Positions 18,449 through 28,400 of a DNA stretch of 64,000 nt are shown one piece after another (positions within the stretch are counted from its first letter, which is position 1; each line of letters opens with the position of its first letter). Position numbers and translations under genes: made by a program. Origin of the DNA: Tunicatimonas pelagia (GTDB lineage: Bacteria; Bacteroidota; Bacteroidia; Cytophagales; Cyclobacteriaceae); NCBI RefSeq assembly GCF_030506325.1, contig NZ_CP120683.1, forward strand, positions 1,860,001 through 1,924,000, read 5' to 3'. Below the pieces are notes generated by a model, which was not told the origin of the DNA, did no database searches, and saw only the letters and a list, made by a program, of their open reading frames with translations.

Positions 18449-20104
18449 TTAGTTTGTGTTGCGGGGTTGCGTATCATCGTTAAAATGAGACTCGACCAAT
18501 ACTTCAACCTCCTGTTGTATCGCCACGTAGGCACTGTCGCTGAGCAGCGGATCTTCGGTTCGCTCCTGCCATTGATGCAGTTGTTCTACGAGTTCTTTCC
18601 TTATCGTCTGGTATTCCGGAAACTCAGCCAGGTTCTCAAATTCGTGAGGGTCGGTCGGTAGAAAGTAGAGTTCTACTTCAGCTTGATTGGCGTAGCGCCG
18701 GTATCGACGTTGTGCATTGCCCCGGTCGTCTCCGGGTATGTATCCCCGCTGATCGTCAAAATTTCGGGGTACCAGCGCTCGGTAGAGCGGTGCAAATGGA
18801 CTGATGATCAGTTTATACTGCTCGGTCGTGATAGACCGCTGGGGAAAGAGGTGGGTGGGTACGTGCTGCGTAAACTCGCCCTGGATACTGGTTCGCCAGT
18901 CTGCCGTGCTATCTGCTTGAAGCACTTGCAGCGGTCGGCCGGGCAAGTGGGATGGTATCTCGATGCCTACTTCCTGTAGGATGGTTGGCAAAAGATCAAT
19001 AGTGCTGACGAAGTGCGTGTCTTCCTGAGCGTGTTGCTGCCCGGGATACTTGATCAGCATAGGAATGCGCAAGCCGGCCTCGTACACGGTGGTCTTGGCC
19101 CGGGGAAGCGGGGCACCGTGATCACCGATAAAGATGATCAGGGTGTTATCATACCGCCCGGCGGCTTTCAGTTGCCGGATGAGTATATCGAAGCCAGCAT
19201 CCATCCGGGCGCAGCCGTTGTAATAACCCGCCAGGCTCGTCTTTCGAACCGGCGTACCGAAGTAAGGCAGTTGCTGAACTTCGGTTGTGTCGAACGGCTC
19301 TCCGGGGTACTCGCCCACCTGATTAAACCACGGGGTGTGCGGATCCAGAAAGTTAGCCATCAGAAAAAACGGCTGATCGCCCGATCGTTCCATGAAGGCG
19401 GCCGCAGAATCCGCCATCAGGTCTACCCGCTGAGAAAACGTTACGCGTTGCTCAAGCACTTCCTGCTCAGTAGTAAGCACTTCTACTTCTCGGTCGGAAA
19501 CGCCGTATCCACTGAGCCCCGAACTGGTATAATCAAACCCACCCATTTTGTAGTCAAAGGGAAAGGCCGACTGGGGGGCGACGTGAAGCTTACCGAGGAT
19601 ACCGGTGCGGTAACCACGCTCTTTGAGATAAGACGCTACGTTGGGAAACGCACGATCCATACTGATCCCCCGGTGCGATAGGCCGGTTTGTCCGTTCTGG
19701 TGAGGATACAAGCCGGTCAGTATACTACTCCGCGAGGGGCTACAGGAGGCTTGGGTGACGTAGGCATTGACGAAACGCAGGTTGTCCCACGCAAACTGAT
19801 CCAGATGGGGCGTGCGGGCTATGGTGTCGCCGTAGCATCCGATTTCTTGCCCCATATCGTCCGCTACGATCAGTACGATGTCGGGTAGACGGGTGCTCGT
19901 ATCCTGAGAAAAGAGGCGACACGATACGAGCGACAGCAACAGACAGGGTACGAAGAAGGCCCACCCAAACAAACGTTGTACGCTATACCTCGGTAGTGGG
20001 CGGTCGCCGGAAGCCGGTGATACTTGAGCAGGCCAAAAGGGGGGCGTTCTCAAAGTAACTTCCCCCTCCATCGCTCGTGATGATGTGATGTATTGTTCAT
20101 TCAT
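18449..20104 (-). CDS. Formylglycine-dependent sulfatase (S1 type), first copy
   Basis: A 551-residue sulfatase of the alkaline-phosphatase superfamily that hydrolyses sulfate esters on glycans. The signature CSPSR (Cys121) is the site converted to formylglycine; metal ligands appear in IVLIVADDMGQ and in IFIGDHGAP. The hydrophobic stretch FFVPCLLLSLVSC at about 51-62 is a lipoprotein-type leader preceded by an unusually long N-terminus, so a downstream start is possible. It overlaps the upstream FAD protein gene by four bases (ATGA). No maturase (anaerobic or FGE-type) is in the window, so maturation must come from elsewhere in the genome. Confidence 0.93.
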   Translation of the reverse strand: MNEQYITSSRAMEGEVTLRTPPFWPAQVSPASGDRPLPRYSVQRLFGWAFFVPCLLLSLVSCRLFSQDTSTRLPDIVLIVADDMGQEIGCYGDTIARTPHLDQFAWDNLRFVNAYVTQASCSPSRSSILTGLYPHQNGQTGLSHRGISMDRAFPNVASYLKERGYRTGILGKLHVAPQSAFPFDYKMGGFDYTSSGLSGYGVSDREVEVLTTEQEVLEQRVTFSQRVDLMADSAAAFMERSGDQPFFLMANFLDPHTPWFNQVGEYPGEPFDTTEVQQLPYFGTPVRKTSLAGYYNGCARMDAGFDILIRQLKAAGRYDNTLIIFIGDHGAPLPRAKTTVYEAGLRIPMLIKYPGQQHAQEDTHFVSTIDLLPTILQEVGIEIPSHLPGRPLQVLQADSTADWRTSIQGEFTQHVPTHLFPQRSITTEQYKLIISPFAPLYRALVPRNFDDQRGYIPGDDRGNAQRRYRRYANQAEVELYFLPTDPHEFENLAEFPEYQTIRKELVEQLHQWQERTEDPLLSDSAYVAIQQEVEVLVESHFNDDTQPRNTN

Positions 20105-22086
20105 AGGCTACGCTGCAACAGAGCATACACGTGTAATAAAAACTCTCCTCGGGTGGGGGCGTTGTTCTGCCAATAAGCCCTGGCTTCGGAAGCCACGTCG
20201 GCGCTGAGTTTGCCGATCCACTGCTGAGCTAAGTCTTCCTCCAACGGCTCATCGGGTTCTAGCGTATGAAAGGGATACGCGTAGGCGTACTGGGTGCCCC
20301 GGATACTCCGGTACGTTTTGGTGCCAGGCATTGCTGCTTCCCGACTCAGATACAGATCGTGCAAAAAACCGCGCATCCCCAGAAACTGGGCAGCCTCGAA
20401 GTAGCGGGAATCCGTAGCCACATCCGAAATATAGATCGTCTTAGCCCGGTGCTGATGTAATAGATGCTGAACGTCCCGGGCGTTAACCTCCGTTGCCACT
20501 TTGCTTTGGGATAGCATCAGGTGCGCAGTGAGACCCGCCGCTTGCCCCAGGGCCGTCCAGACCGGCTCCAGCCGAAGGCCACTGAAGCCTACGTGACTGG
20601 CCGACACAGCGACCGACACCAGTAGATTGGCAAATCCCTGTGGCACGATCACCCCCAGCGGAATTTGGAAAGGAGGGGGAATAAAGTTGTAGTCGCCCTC
20701 CGCGATGGAAGGGTACAGCGACGCGGGCGATACGCCGTGACAGTTGAGGGCGTAGTCGCCGATGGCAATGGCCTCTTCCTTCGGTGCTACGATGAACGTA
20801 TTACCCACGGTGTTCACGTCATTCTGCGTGAAGACATATTCGCCCATGATGCGGCGGGCCTCCCGGATATAGAGGCGGGGTGGGAAGTTGTCGGCATCGA
20901 TAAATTCATCCTTAGCCAAGCCCCATCGCTGAGCTTCCTGGCGATACTTCTCGGGAATAGCCGGGTCATTCTGAATAAAGTATACCATCCCCAGGATATG
21001 TTCTCGGTGCCGGTTGATGATCTTCTGCCGGGTCTCCCAGTCGCCGTCCGGGTAGGCGTAGTTCTCGCCCAGCATCGTCATCCGAACCGGAGCGTTCTTA
21101 ATGTCGTTGACGTCAGCTTTGCGGTTGGGTAGCATCTGCGAGCGGAAGATACCGTCGCGGCTCTTCTCCACAAACATCTGCGACACTTTTCCTTCTTGTA
21201 ACACTTGGGCGATGGGTAGGTAGTCTTCCCGTCGGTAGTTAGCGGGCTTTTCGACCTTTCGTTGGTTTTCGGCACTGTCGGTCATGATCATCCGAAAGTT
21301 GTAGGCTTGTACCCGGTGATCCCCTTCGCCGGTGCTGCCCACCAGCACCTTACCCTGATTATAAAAAATCTTCCCGGCCAGTGGTTCGCCGTACTCCTGT
21401 CGCGACTCCCGGCCGATGCGATACTCCGCCCCGGCGTAGGCGGCCAGATCGCCTTCGTAGGTAGCATCCACGAATACGTTGCCGAAGAGGTGCAGCTTAT
21501 CTCCGGTTTCTTTGTTTGTGAATAATGCTCCCTGAATGACCTTCATCCCTTGTTCGGGTTTGTCCAGCATCACCTGGGTAAGCCGATGGTTGGTCAGTAC
21601 TTGGATATTGGGATGCTCGCCCAACATCTCGTTGAATAGTTTAAGCGTTACGTGGGGTTCGGCGTGGATGCCGCCGTGGCAATCGGCAAACTGCGGCGAT
21701 TGCCGACCGTACTTTTCAGCGTAGTAGCTTTCTACGCGCTGGGTATACTGCTCGAAGATACCGCTTAGGGCTTCGTAGGAGATGAAGTCGGTGAAGGAAA
21801 GCCCCCCGGTCATCAATCCCCCGATCATGGCGTATTCTTCTACGATTACCACCGAATGGCCGTACTGGGCGGCATTGATGGCCGCGGCAATGCCCGAAAA
21901 GGTGCTCCCTACCACCACTAGATCATAGCGGGACTGATCAGTAGCAGCACAGAAAGCCAGGGTAGTGGTACAAAGACACAGTACGATGATCCATACTCTG
22001 ACTATTGTTTGTCTGAAGTCTGAGACAACCTCCAATTGTAGAATTACTGGAAAGTTTGACCAATAGATGCTTAAGGGTACACTCAT
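20101..22086 (-). CDS. Exported FAD-dependent oxidoreductase (FAD_oxidored / PF12831-like)
   Basis: A 661-residue flavoprotein. After a hydrophobic leader (VRVWIIVLCLCTTTLAFCAA) the dinucleotide-binding strand YDLVVVGSTFSGIAAAINAA and EYAMIGGLMTGGLSFTD identify the FAD-binding fold seen in oxidoreductases of glycan loci. DATYEGDLAAYAGAEYRIG is also typical. The start could lie downstream of the annotated ATG because about 30 residues precede the leader. It begins just after a strong terminator, so it probably heads a separate transcript that continues through the third sulfatase. Its substrate is unknown; proteins of this family in such loci are commonly annotated but rarely characterised. 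Confidence 0.85.
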   Translation of the reverse strand: MSVPLSIYWSNFPVILQLEVVSDFRQTIVRVWIIVLCLCTTTLAFCAATDQSRYDLVVVGSTFSGIAAAINAAQYGHSVVIVEEYAMIGGLMTGGLSFTDFISYEALSGIFEQYTQRVESYYAEKYGRQSPQFADCHGGIHAEPHVTLKLFNEMLGEHPNIQVLTNHRLTQVMLDKPEQGMKVIQGALFTNKETGDKLHLFGNVFVDATYEGDLAAYAGAEYRIGRESRQEYGEPLAGKIFYNQGKVLVGSTGEGDHRVQAYNFRMIMTDSAENQRKVEKPANYRREDYLPIAQVLQEGKVSQMFVEKSRDGIFRSQMLPNRKADVNDIKNAPVRMTMLGENYAYPDGDWETRQKIINRHREHILGMVYFIQNDPAIPEKYRQEAQRWGLAKDEFIDADNFPPRLYIREARRIMGEYVFTQNDVNTVGNTFIVAPKEEAIAIGDYALNCHGVSPASLYPSIAEGDYNFIPPPFQIPLGVIVPQGFANLLVSVAVSASHVGFSGLRLEPVWTALGQAAGLTAHLMLSQSKVATEVNARDVQHLLHQHRAKTIYISDVATDSRYFEAAQFLGMRGFLHDLYLSREAAMPGTKTYRSIRGTQYAYAYPFHTLEPDEPLEEDLAQQWIGKLSADVASEARAYWQNNAPTRGEFLLHVYALLQRSL

Positions 22087-22138
22087 TCTTAATGAAAACG
22101 TAAGCTAAAAGATTAATAAAATTACAAGACAACTAAAA

Positions 22139-22174
22139 AGTGAAGGGAGTGGTCTAATTACCGCTCCCTTCACT
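22139..22174 (-). terminator. Rho-independent terminator after the beta-helix/CBM6 gene
   Basis: An 11-bp perfect stem, AGTGAAGGGAG (22139-22149) with CTCCCTTCACT (22164-22174), is extended inward by GGT/ACC and closed by a six-base loop. On the minus strand it is followed by a T-run (AAAAAG at 22135-22140 on the plus strand). It lies about 50 bp beyond the stop of the 22224-25343 gene and marks an operon boundary before the FAD oxidoreductase. Confidence 0.85.
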
Positions 22175-22223
22175 CAGTACCCTCGGCATCAACAGATCAT
22201 CCCGTGGGACCAAGCAATGTACA

Positions 22224-25200
22224 CTACTCAACCAGCAGCTTTTCTGATATCACAACCGCTCCCTGCCGCACCCGAACGGTGTATAATCCTTTTGGCAGGG
22301 TTTGGATGTCTAGCACTTCGCTTCCTCGCAACGGCGCTTCCAGCACTACCCGCCCCGTCAGGTCCAGCACCCGTAACTGAGCCGCCGACTGATCATCGGG
22401 CAACTGCACCCGCACTTCCCTCTGGGCTGGGTTAGGGTACAGCACCACCTCCGAGTATACTTCAGTGGGTAGCGAAGCTTCCTTCTTATCAGCCTCCGTA
22501 GCTTGGCGGGCACTCAGGCTTCCCGCCTCTACCAACTGCCACCGCTTGTCATCCCCGCTGCCATTGGAGCTCGGGTCTACCGCCTGGCAGTCGTCGGCAT
22601 CTAAGCGCGTACCGCAGGCTTTGTTACTCACAAAGTAGCTGCTACCATCGTCCGATAAGGTGAGCAGCCACCGCTTGTCGTCCCCACTGCCGTTGGAGCT
22701 CGGGTCTACCGTAGCGCAGTCATCGGCATCCAAGCGCGTGCCGCAGGCCCGGTTGATGATAAAGTAGCTGCTGCCGTCGTCGCTCAACTCAAAGCGCCAC
22801 TGCTTGTCCTCAGCACCACCCGCACTCAGGTCTACGGTCGCACAGTCGTCGGCATCTAAACGATGCTGGGCGGACTGGGACGCGCAGGCTTTATTCTCTA
22901 CATAGTACCACTTGTTCGGATCAGGGAAGAAACGCAAGGACGTAAAGGACAGCCGGTTCAGGTTCATCTGGCTACCGACCATCTCCAAACGCAATACCTG
23001 CACCCCGCCCGATAGTGCGATGTCTTCCAGCACCACATCCTGCCAGTTTTGCCAACCCCCACTGTTCTCTACGGCAAAGGTACCTAGGGTAGTGCTACCG
23101 AGCTTCACCCGTACATCGCCTACGGCTTCATTGGAACCGGAGGCGGCCCGAAGGACTAGATCATAGGTGCCGGCTGCTACGTTGACTGTGTATTCCAGCC
23201 ACTCGCCGTCTTGGGTCCAACCGACATTGAAGCCGCCGCCCGCATCACTGGTAGCTTGTAGGTCTACTCCGTTGCTACGATAGCTACTGCCTTGGTTCTC
23301 AGCGTCCGTATCGCTGTAGGCTACGCCCTGCCCTCCTTGGTCGTAGTTCTCCAGCTCCAGCACCGACCCGTTGTTGACTGACCAAGGAGCGCCCCCGTTA
23401 CCGTAGGAGGTTTGTTGGTCAATCGGACCGGGGGGCACTCCAGAGGGTACCGTCTTATCATAGCCAACCCAGTCCCAAAACGCTTGACATTCTTGCAGCA
23501 GTTCGGGCGAGATAGCCTGCGCTAAGTACTTGTTCTCTTGCGCCTTGAGTGGACTAGATGATTTGAAGCGGAAGTCTAGGTTAGCGGGGTCTTCGAAGCC
23601 GGGATCGGCAAAGCTTGAGTTGACCTCCGACGCTCCAGCCCAAGTCAGGTAGCTTTCGTAGTCACGAACCGGGGCATCGTCCCAAGGCCCCGCCCGGAAG
23701 TGACCAGTACTGCTACCACTAGCGTGCCAGAAGTAGTTATCTTCTCCCCGGTAGTCGTTCTTCAGAAATCCATCCCGAGGATTTTCACTAAAGTACCAGG
23801 TGTAGAGTTCATCTTCCCCCCCCATGACCAAGTTGCCTTTCAGGGTCATCTTTGCCGTAGCAATTTCTCCTTTCTCTAGCCCTTTGCCGGTATTGCCGTG
23901 CTGGCGAGGGTACATAGTAGTTCGGAAGTTTCCCCTGTTGTTCCGTTCGGGAATAGTCCCGTAGATAATGTTGTTCTGGAAAGTGGTTTGAGCCCCGCCA
24001 ATGTTTTGCAAGTTGGCTTCGCGACTTAGCGCGTTCATCGCTATCAAGCTCTTACTAAGCGACATAGGCCCTTCCGATATCTCATAGAAGAACCCTGCAC
24101 CATGGTTAAGAACCGAAACGATTTCCGAAAGCTCCTGATGACGGTTAATGATGTCCCACCAGCAACCGGTAGCTAGGTTGCCCACCGAAAGTTGACCCCG
24201 CATAATCTGTTCAGTATTTTCGAAGTGCTTCATCCCTCCCAAAAACCAATCGGTTGCCCCGCCCCAGTAGTTGCGCCAGTTGTTGAAGTTGGTCACGTTG
24301 TTCTCCCATAAACTGTTTTTTACGTTGCCAGCGCTATTTCCACTTCCCCCGTTGTAGCTAAAGATGCAGTTGCGAACGGTGACACGGCTAAGATATCGAA
24401 AGGTAGCTCCGAACTGGTTATTCCACCGAAAGGTACACCCTTCTACCAGTATGTCTTTGGATCCCCAGGCAAACTCAATGGGGTACTGATATAGCCAGTT
24501 GGTACGTAGGGTGTTGGCAAAATGCTGAACGGTAAGGTTACGCAGCACTAAGCCTTCCTTCTCAGTGAAGTTGGCGAACTGCTTACGGACAGCGACCTCT
24601 ACCTTAGCCGAACTCATATTCACCCCAGCCGGGGGCTTCACAAACAGCTTATCACCGTTCTCACTACGTTCGGCTACCCCGAAGCTACTCGTCTCTAACA
24701 CTCCCTGGGGAGCAGTGTAGCCTACGTAGGTATCGTATACGTTGCCCGTCTTTGAGTAGTCTTCCAAAATCTTCTGTCGCAAAGCCTGCCCATTGACAAA
24801 CACCATCTCGGAACGGTAGGCTAGCAGACTGGCCCCTCCCCGCGGAGCCCATACGTTGCCCCAATCTCTGGTCCAGGAATGCTCGAAAACTCCACTTCCT
24901 GAGGAAGCCCAGTCAGTATACACCTTAGAGCCGGACAGGATAACATCTTCACCCGCCTTGCCCTCGATGACCAGTAGGCTGGTCTTGCCCACTCCACTGC
25001 CAAAGTCTACCGTACCCAGGCTCTCGCGGTAGGTTCCTTCGTAGATCAAAATCTTGGTCGGAGTACCGCCCTTCAGGTCAGCCATGGCCTTATCCATAGC
25101 TGCCCCTACGGTCTTGAGGGCATCGCCCAGCGACTTGCCGCCGTGGCTGTCGTTGCCGCCGTCCTGGCGCACGTGGTACACATTGCCGATGCTGCTCTCG

Positions 25201-25343
25201 TCGACCACCGCCCCGGTCACGTCGCTTACGTCGGGCAGTTCGGCTACCTGCGCCCAAACGGTGGTGGACACTAATAAAAAACTGACTACCAGACTGAAAG
25301 TACGTCGGCAGCGAAACAAACTGTGTTTGAAAACCAATTTCAT
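22224..25343 (-). CDS. T9SS-secreted beta-helix protein with CBM6 and ricin-like modules
   Basis: A 1039-residue cell-surface or extracellular protein. Starting at the ATG at 25343 gives a good signal peptide (RTFSLVVSFLLVSTTVWAQ); the frame opens 57 bp earlier. Modules in order: a right-handed beta-helix (about 40-640, NVYHVRQDGGNDSHGG, YPIEFAWGSKDILVEGCTF); a CBM6-like domain (about 650-810, ELENYDQGGQGVAYSDTD, GFNVGWTQDGEWLEYTV); a three-fold repeat of an ACGTRLDADDC unit (about 815-940), giving a ricin-type beta-trefoil; and a T9SS sorting tail (about 966-1039, LYPNPAQREV to SEKLLVE). It probably cleaves or binds the target glycan outside the cell. The catalytic class is unassigned. It lies downstream of the propeller protein and ends at a strong terminator. 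Confidence 0.85.
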   Translation of the reverse strand: MKLVFKHSLFRCRRTFSLVVSFLLVSTTVWAQVAELPDVSDVTGAVVDESSIGNVYHVRQDGGNDSHGGKSLGDALKTVGAAMDKAMADLKGGTPTKILIYEGTYRESLGTVDFGSGVGKTSLLVIEGKAGEDVILSGSKVYTDWASSGSGVFEHSWTRDWGNVWAPRGGASLLAYRSEMVFVNGQALRQKILEDYSKTGNVYDTYVGYTAPQGVLETSSFGVAERSENGDKLFVKPPAGVNMSSAKVEVAVRKQFANFTEKEGLVLRNLTVQHFANTLRTNWLYQYPIEFAWGSKDILVEGCTFRWNNQFGATFRYLSRVTVRNCIFSYNGGSGNSAGNVKNSLWENNVTNFNNWRNYWGGATDWFLGGMKHFENTEQIMRGQLSVGNLATGCWWDIINRHQELSEIVSVLNHGAGFFYEISEGPMSLSKSLIAMNALSREANLQNIGGAQTTFQNNIIYGTIPERNNRGNFRTTMYPRQHGNTGKGLEKGEIATAKMTLKGNLVMGGEDELYTWYFSENPRDGFLKNDYRGEDNYFWHASGSSTGHFRAGPWDDAPVRDYESYLTWAGASEVNSSFADPGFEDPANLDFRFKSSSPLKAQENKYLAQAISPELLQECQAFWDWVGYDKTVPSGVPPGPIDQQTSYGNGGAPWSVNNGSVLELENYDQGGQGVAYSDTDAENQGSSYRSNGVDLQATSDAGGGFNVGWTQDGEWLEYTVNVAAGTYDLVLRAASGSNEAVGDVRVKLGSTTLGTFAVENSGGWQNWQDVVLEDIALSGGVQVLRLEMVGSQMNLNRLSFTSLRFFPDPNKWYYVENKACASQSAQHRLDADDCATVDLSAGGAEDKQWRFELSDDGSSYFIINRACGTRLDADDCATVDPSSNGSGDDKRWLLTLSDDGSSYFVSNKACGTRLDADDCQAVDPSSNGSGDDKRWQLVEAGSLSARQATEADKKEASLPTEVYSEVVLYPNPAQREVRVQLPDDQSAAQLRVLDLTGRVVLEAPLRGSEVLDIQTLPKGLYTVRVRQGAVVISEKLLVE

Positions 25344-25395
25344 AACAAAAGGGTTAAAGGTTGATAAGAAAAAAAAGGTTACTATTCGCGTTAGC

Positions 25396-25428
25396 CCCAA
25401 GCCTCTTCCGGTTCGGGAGAGACTTGGG
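25396..25428 (-). terminator. Hairpin downstream of the giant propeller gene
   Basis: CCCAAG (25396-25401) pairs with CTTGGG (25423-25428). An inner stem CTCTTCC (25403-25409) with GGGAGAG (25415-25421) contains one G-U pair. On the minus strand a T-run follows only after about 20 bases (25370-25378), so it is an imperfect terminator or a processing hairpin between the two secreted-protein genes. Confidence 0.5.
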
Positions 25429-25440
25429 CCATCGCTTCGT

Positions 25441-28400
25441 TTATTCTACCAGTAGTTTTTCTGACATTACCACCGATCCTTGTTGCGCGTGGATCGTATA
25501 GAGTCCTTTGGGTAGATTTTGGATATTGATCGTCTGACTTCGCTGCACGTACTTTTCCAGCACTACCCGCCCGGTCAAGTCTAGTACCCGCAGCACGGCG
25601 GGTTGCTCCTGGGGTAGACGAAGCTGTACTTCCCCCTGGGCCGGGTTGGGGTAGAGTCCAAAGCCCTCGCTTCGGTTCTCCACTTCCTTACCGAGTCCCT
25701 TGCTCACCTCGTTGCCCCAACGGGCATTCGTATTACATCCCGGGTCGCCGTAGTGGTTGTTCCCATTGGTGAACAAGGCTTGTTTATCGCCGTTGGTCCA
25801 AGTGCTGGTCTGTACCACTTCGGTACTTTCACTCTGAATGCGAGTGCCACATACATCTACGTAGTCCACGAACAGGTTGCGATCACAACTACCGCCTCCA
25901 TCGTTCACAAACGCTACGCTTACTTCGCCCCCGCTGTATCCTTCGTAGGTATAGTCGGTATAAGTGGTACCAACGTTAGTCCATCGCTCTACTTCGGTGC
26001 CGTCTACCCGCAACACCATCTCTTCGCTACCACAGTTGCCCCGAGCCCGCACCACAATGGCTCCCTGATTCGCGCCACCGGCTGTCGCAAAGGAAAGCCG
26101 ATTGAGGTTCATCTGCCGACCCACCATCTCCAAGCGTAGCACCTGTTCACCGCCCGGCAGTGCTACGTCTCCCAGTACCACATCTTCCCAGTTCTGCCAG
26201 CCTCCGGTGTTCTCTACCGCAAAGGTGCCCAGGGTTGTTTCGCCCAACTTGATGCGGACGTCGCCTACTGCTTCGTTGGAGCCGGAGGCTGTCCGGAGGA
26301 ATAGATCGTAGGTACCGGCGTTTACGTCCACCGTGTACTCCAGCCACTCGCCGTCTTCAGTCCAACCCACGTTGAAGCCCCCGTCCAGATCGCTGGCTGT
26401 GCGGATGTCTACTGCATCGGTACGGTAGCTTTCTCCGATGTTCTCCGGGTCGGTATCGAGATAAGCCACTCCTGGCCCGCCGGTGTCGTAGTTCTCCAGC
26501 TCCAGCACCGCCCCGTCGCTGACCGGCCATGGTGCTCCTCCGTTGCCAAAGGTGGCTTGCCCCTCGGTAGGGTTACATCCCGGATCACCGTAGTGATTGT
26601 TGCCATTGGTAAACAAGGCTTGTTTATCGCCGTTGGTCCAAGTGCTGGTCTGTACCACTTCGGTACTTTCACTCTGAATGCGAGTGCCACATACATCTAC
26701 GTAGTCCACGAACAGGTTGCGATCACAACTACCGCCTCCATCGTTCACAAACGCTACGCTTACTTCCCCCCCACTGTAGCCTTCGTAGGTATAGTCGGTG
26801 TAGGTAGTGCCTACGCTAGTCCATCGCTCTACTTCTTGGCCGTCTATATGCAGTACCATCTCTTCGCTACCACAGTTGCCCCGGGCCCGCACCACAATGG
26901 CTCCCTCATCGATGATATCATCGTTCGGGATAGACTCTACTGCCACAAACTGCCACTGCTGTTTGCCGAAGAAGATGTTGGTTTCGGACGATACGGGGGA
27001 ACGATTGGCCGAAGGGTTATCTACGGTCAGTACGTTGCCTTCTTCGTCCACTACGTAGTAGTTGTTGTCGGATGGATCACTAGTGACTTTGTTAATCCTC
27101 CATCGTTGAACGCCGGTGCCATCGGCATCGTAGAGCGATACGGCGGGCGAACTGCTCGAGTTCCGAACCGTCAGTAGTTTATCGCTTGCTTTGCTTCTGA
27201 TGTGGTAGAAGCCGCCCCCCACTGCTTCAAAGACCCAGCGTTGTTTATCAAAGAAGCTTTGGTTTTCTATGAATACGGTGGTTCCGTTGGCAAAGGGGTT
27301 GTCCGCCGAGAGTCGTTTGCTGGCCGGGGCACTGACGATCTCGTAGAAGGCGTTGGCCGTGGTGCTGAAACCCGAGACGTAGGGCGAGTGGCCCAATGTG
27401 TGGTTGAAGGCCCGGATACGGTAGCGGAATGTCTGGCCGACCGCGAGTCCTTGATCAGTATACGAGGTAGCTCCTGAATCCAGGGTAGCAATACGCTCGT
27501 AGGTGCCGTCAGCTCCTCGCCGCTCTACCTCGTAGACATCCTCGTTGGTGGCCACATCGGTCCAGCTTAGCCGTAGGTCGGCGGTGGTGGGGTTGCTGTT
27601 GAGTACATCGGCTACGGTCAACTCTTCCGGTGCTGCCGGTACCGGCAGGTCACACTGCTCATCGGTGGAAGCACGGGTGTCGCTTAAATCATTACCAAAC
27701 TCGTCGGTCCAGGTAATGATCACGGTATTGTCATTGTCAACGGTTTCGGTCACAAAGAACGATTCGCCCGGAGTGGCATCGTAGCTATCTGTTTGTGAAC
27801 TACCCGCTACGGTCCAGGTGATATCGACCGCGAAGGGGTTGGGGTTGTTGACTTTCCATCTTCGGTCTACTGCCGGGAACTGCGCGCAGGTGGCCGACAG
27901 GGTCAAGCTGGTCAGGGAAGGCAAGGTGGTATCCTGACGTTCTTCCGAGCGGGCTGACCCGCCGTCGTTCCAGGCAACTACCCGGTAGCGATACGTCGTT
28001 TCCGGCAACAGGCCCTGGTCTACGTACACTGTATCGTCATATCCGGCTAAGCCAACCCGGGTGAAGTCTGACTCACCCTCGGCTTGTCGGTAGATGCGGT
28101 ACTTCAGTTCGTTGTCAGCGTTATCTTGCCAGGTAACTTGTACCGAAGAACTGGTAAGGACCGTCACTTCGCCGATGGTCGGTGCATCCGGAGAAACGTC
28201 GGCCACCGGGGGTGTCGTCAGCTCTCCGTAGCGCACTCCGGTGGTCACGTGCCCGGCGTATACCCGACCGTACACCTGGCGGTCGGCAGCCAGCGCCCGG
28301 GGATAACCGCCCGGCAAGTTCGACGGGGTAATGAGTTGCCAGCTATCGCCCATATCGTCGGAGCGATAGATACCCCACTGATCGCCCTGGCGACCGTACA

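Noticed and set aside
25753-27177. Plus-strand frames of 128 and 206 codons in the CBM60 region.
   Set aside because: They repeat because the DNA repeats; both are antisense shadows of the duplicated CBM60 modules.
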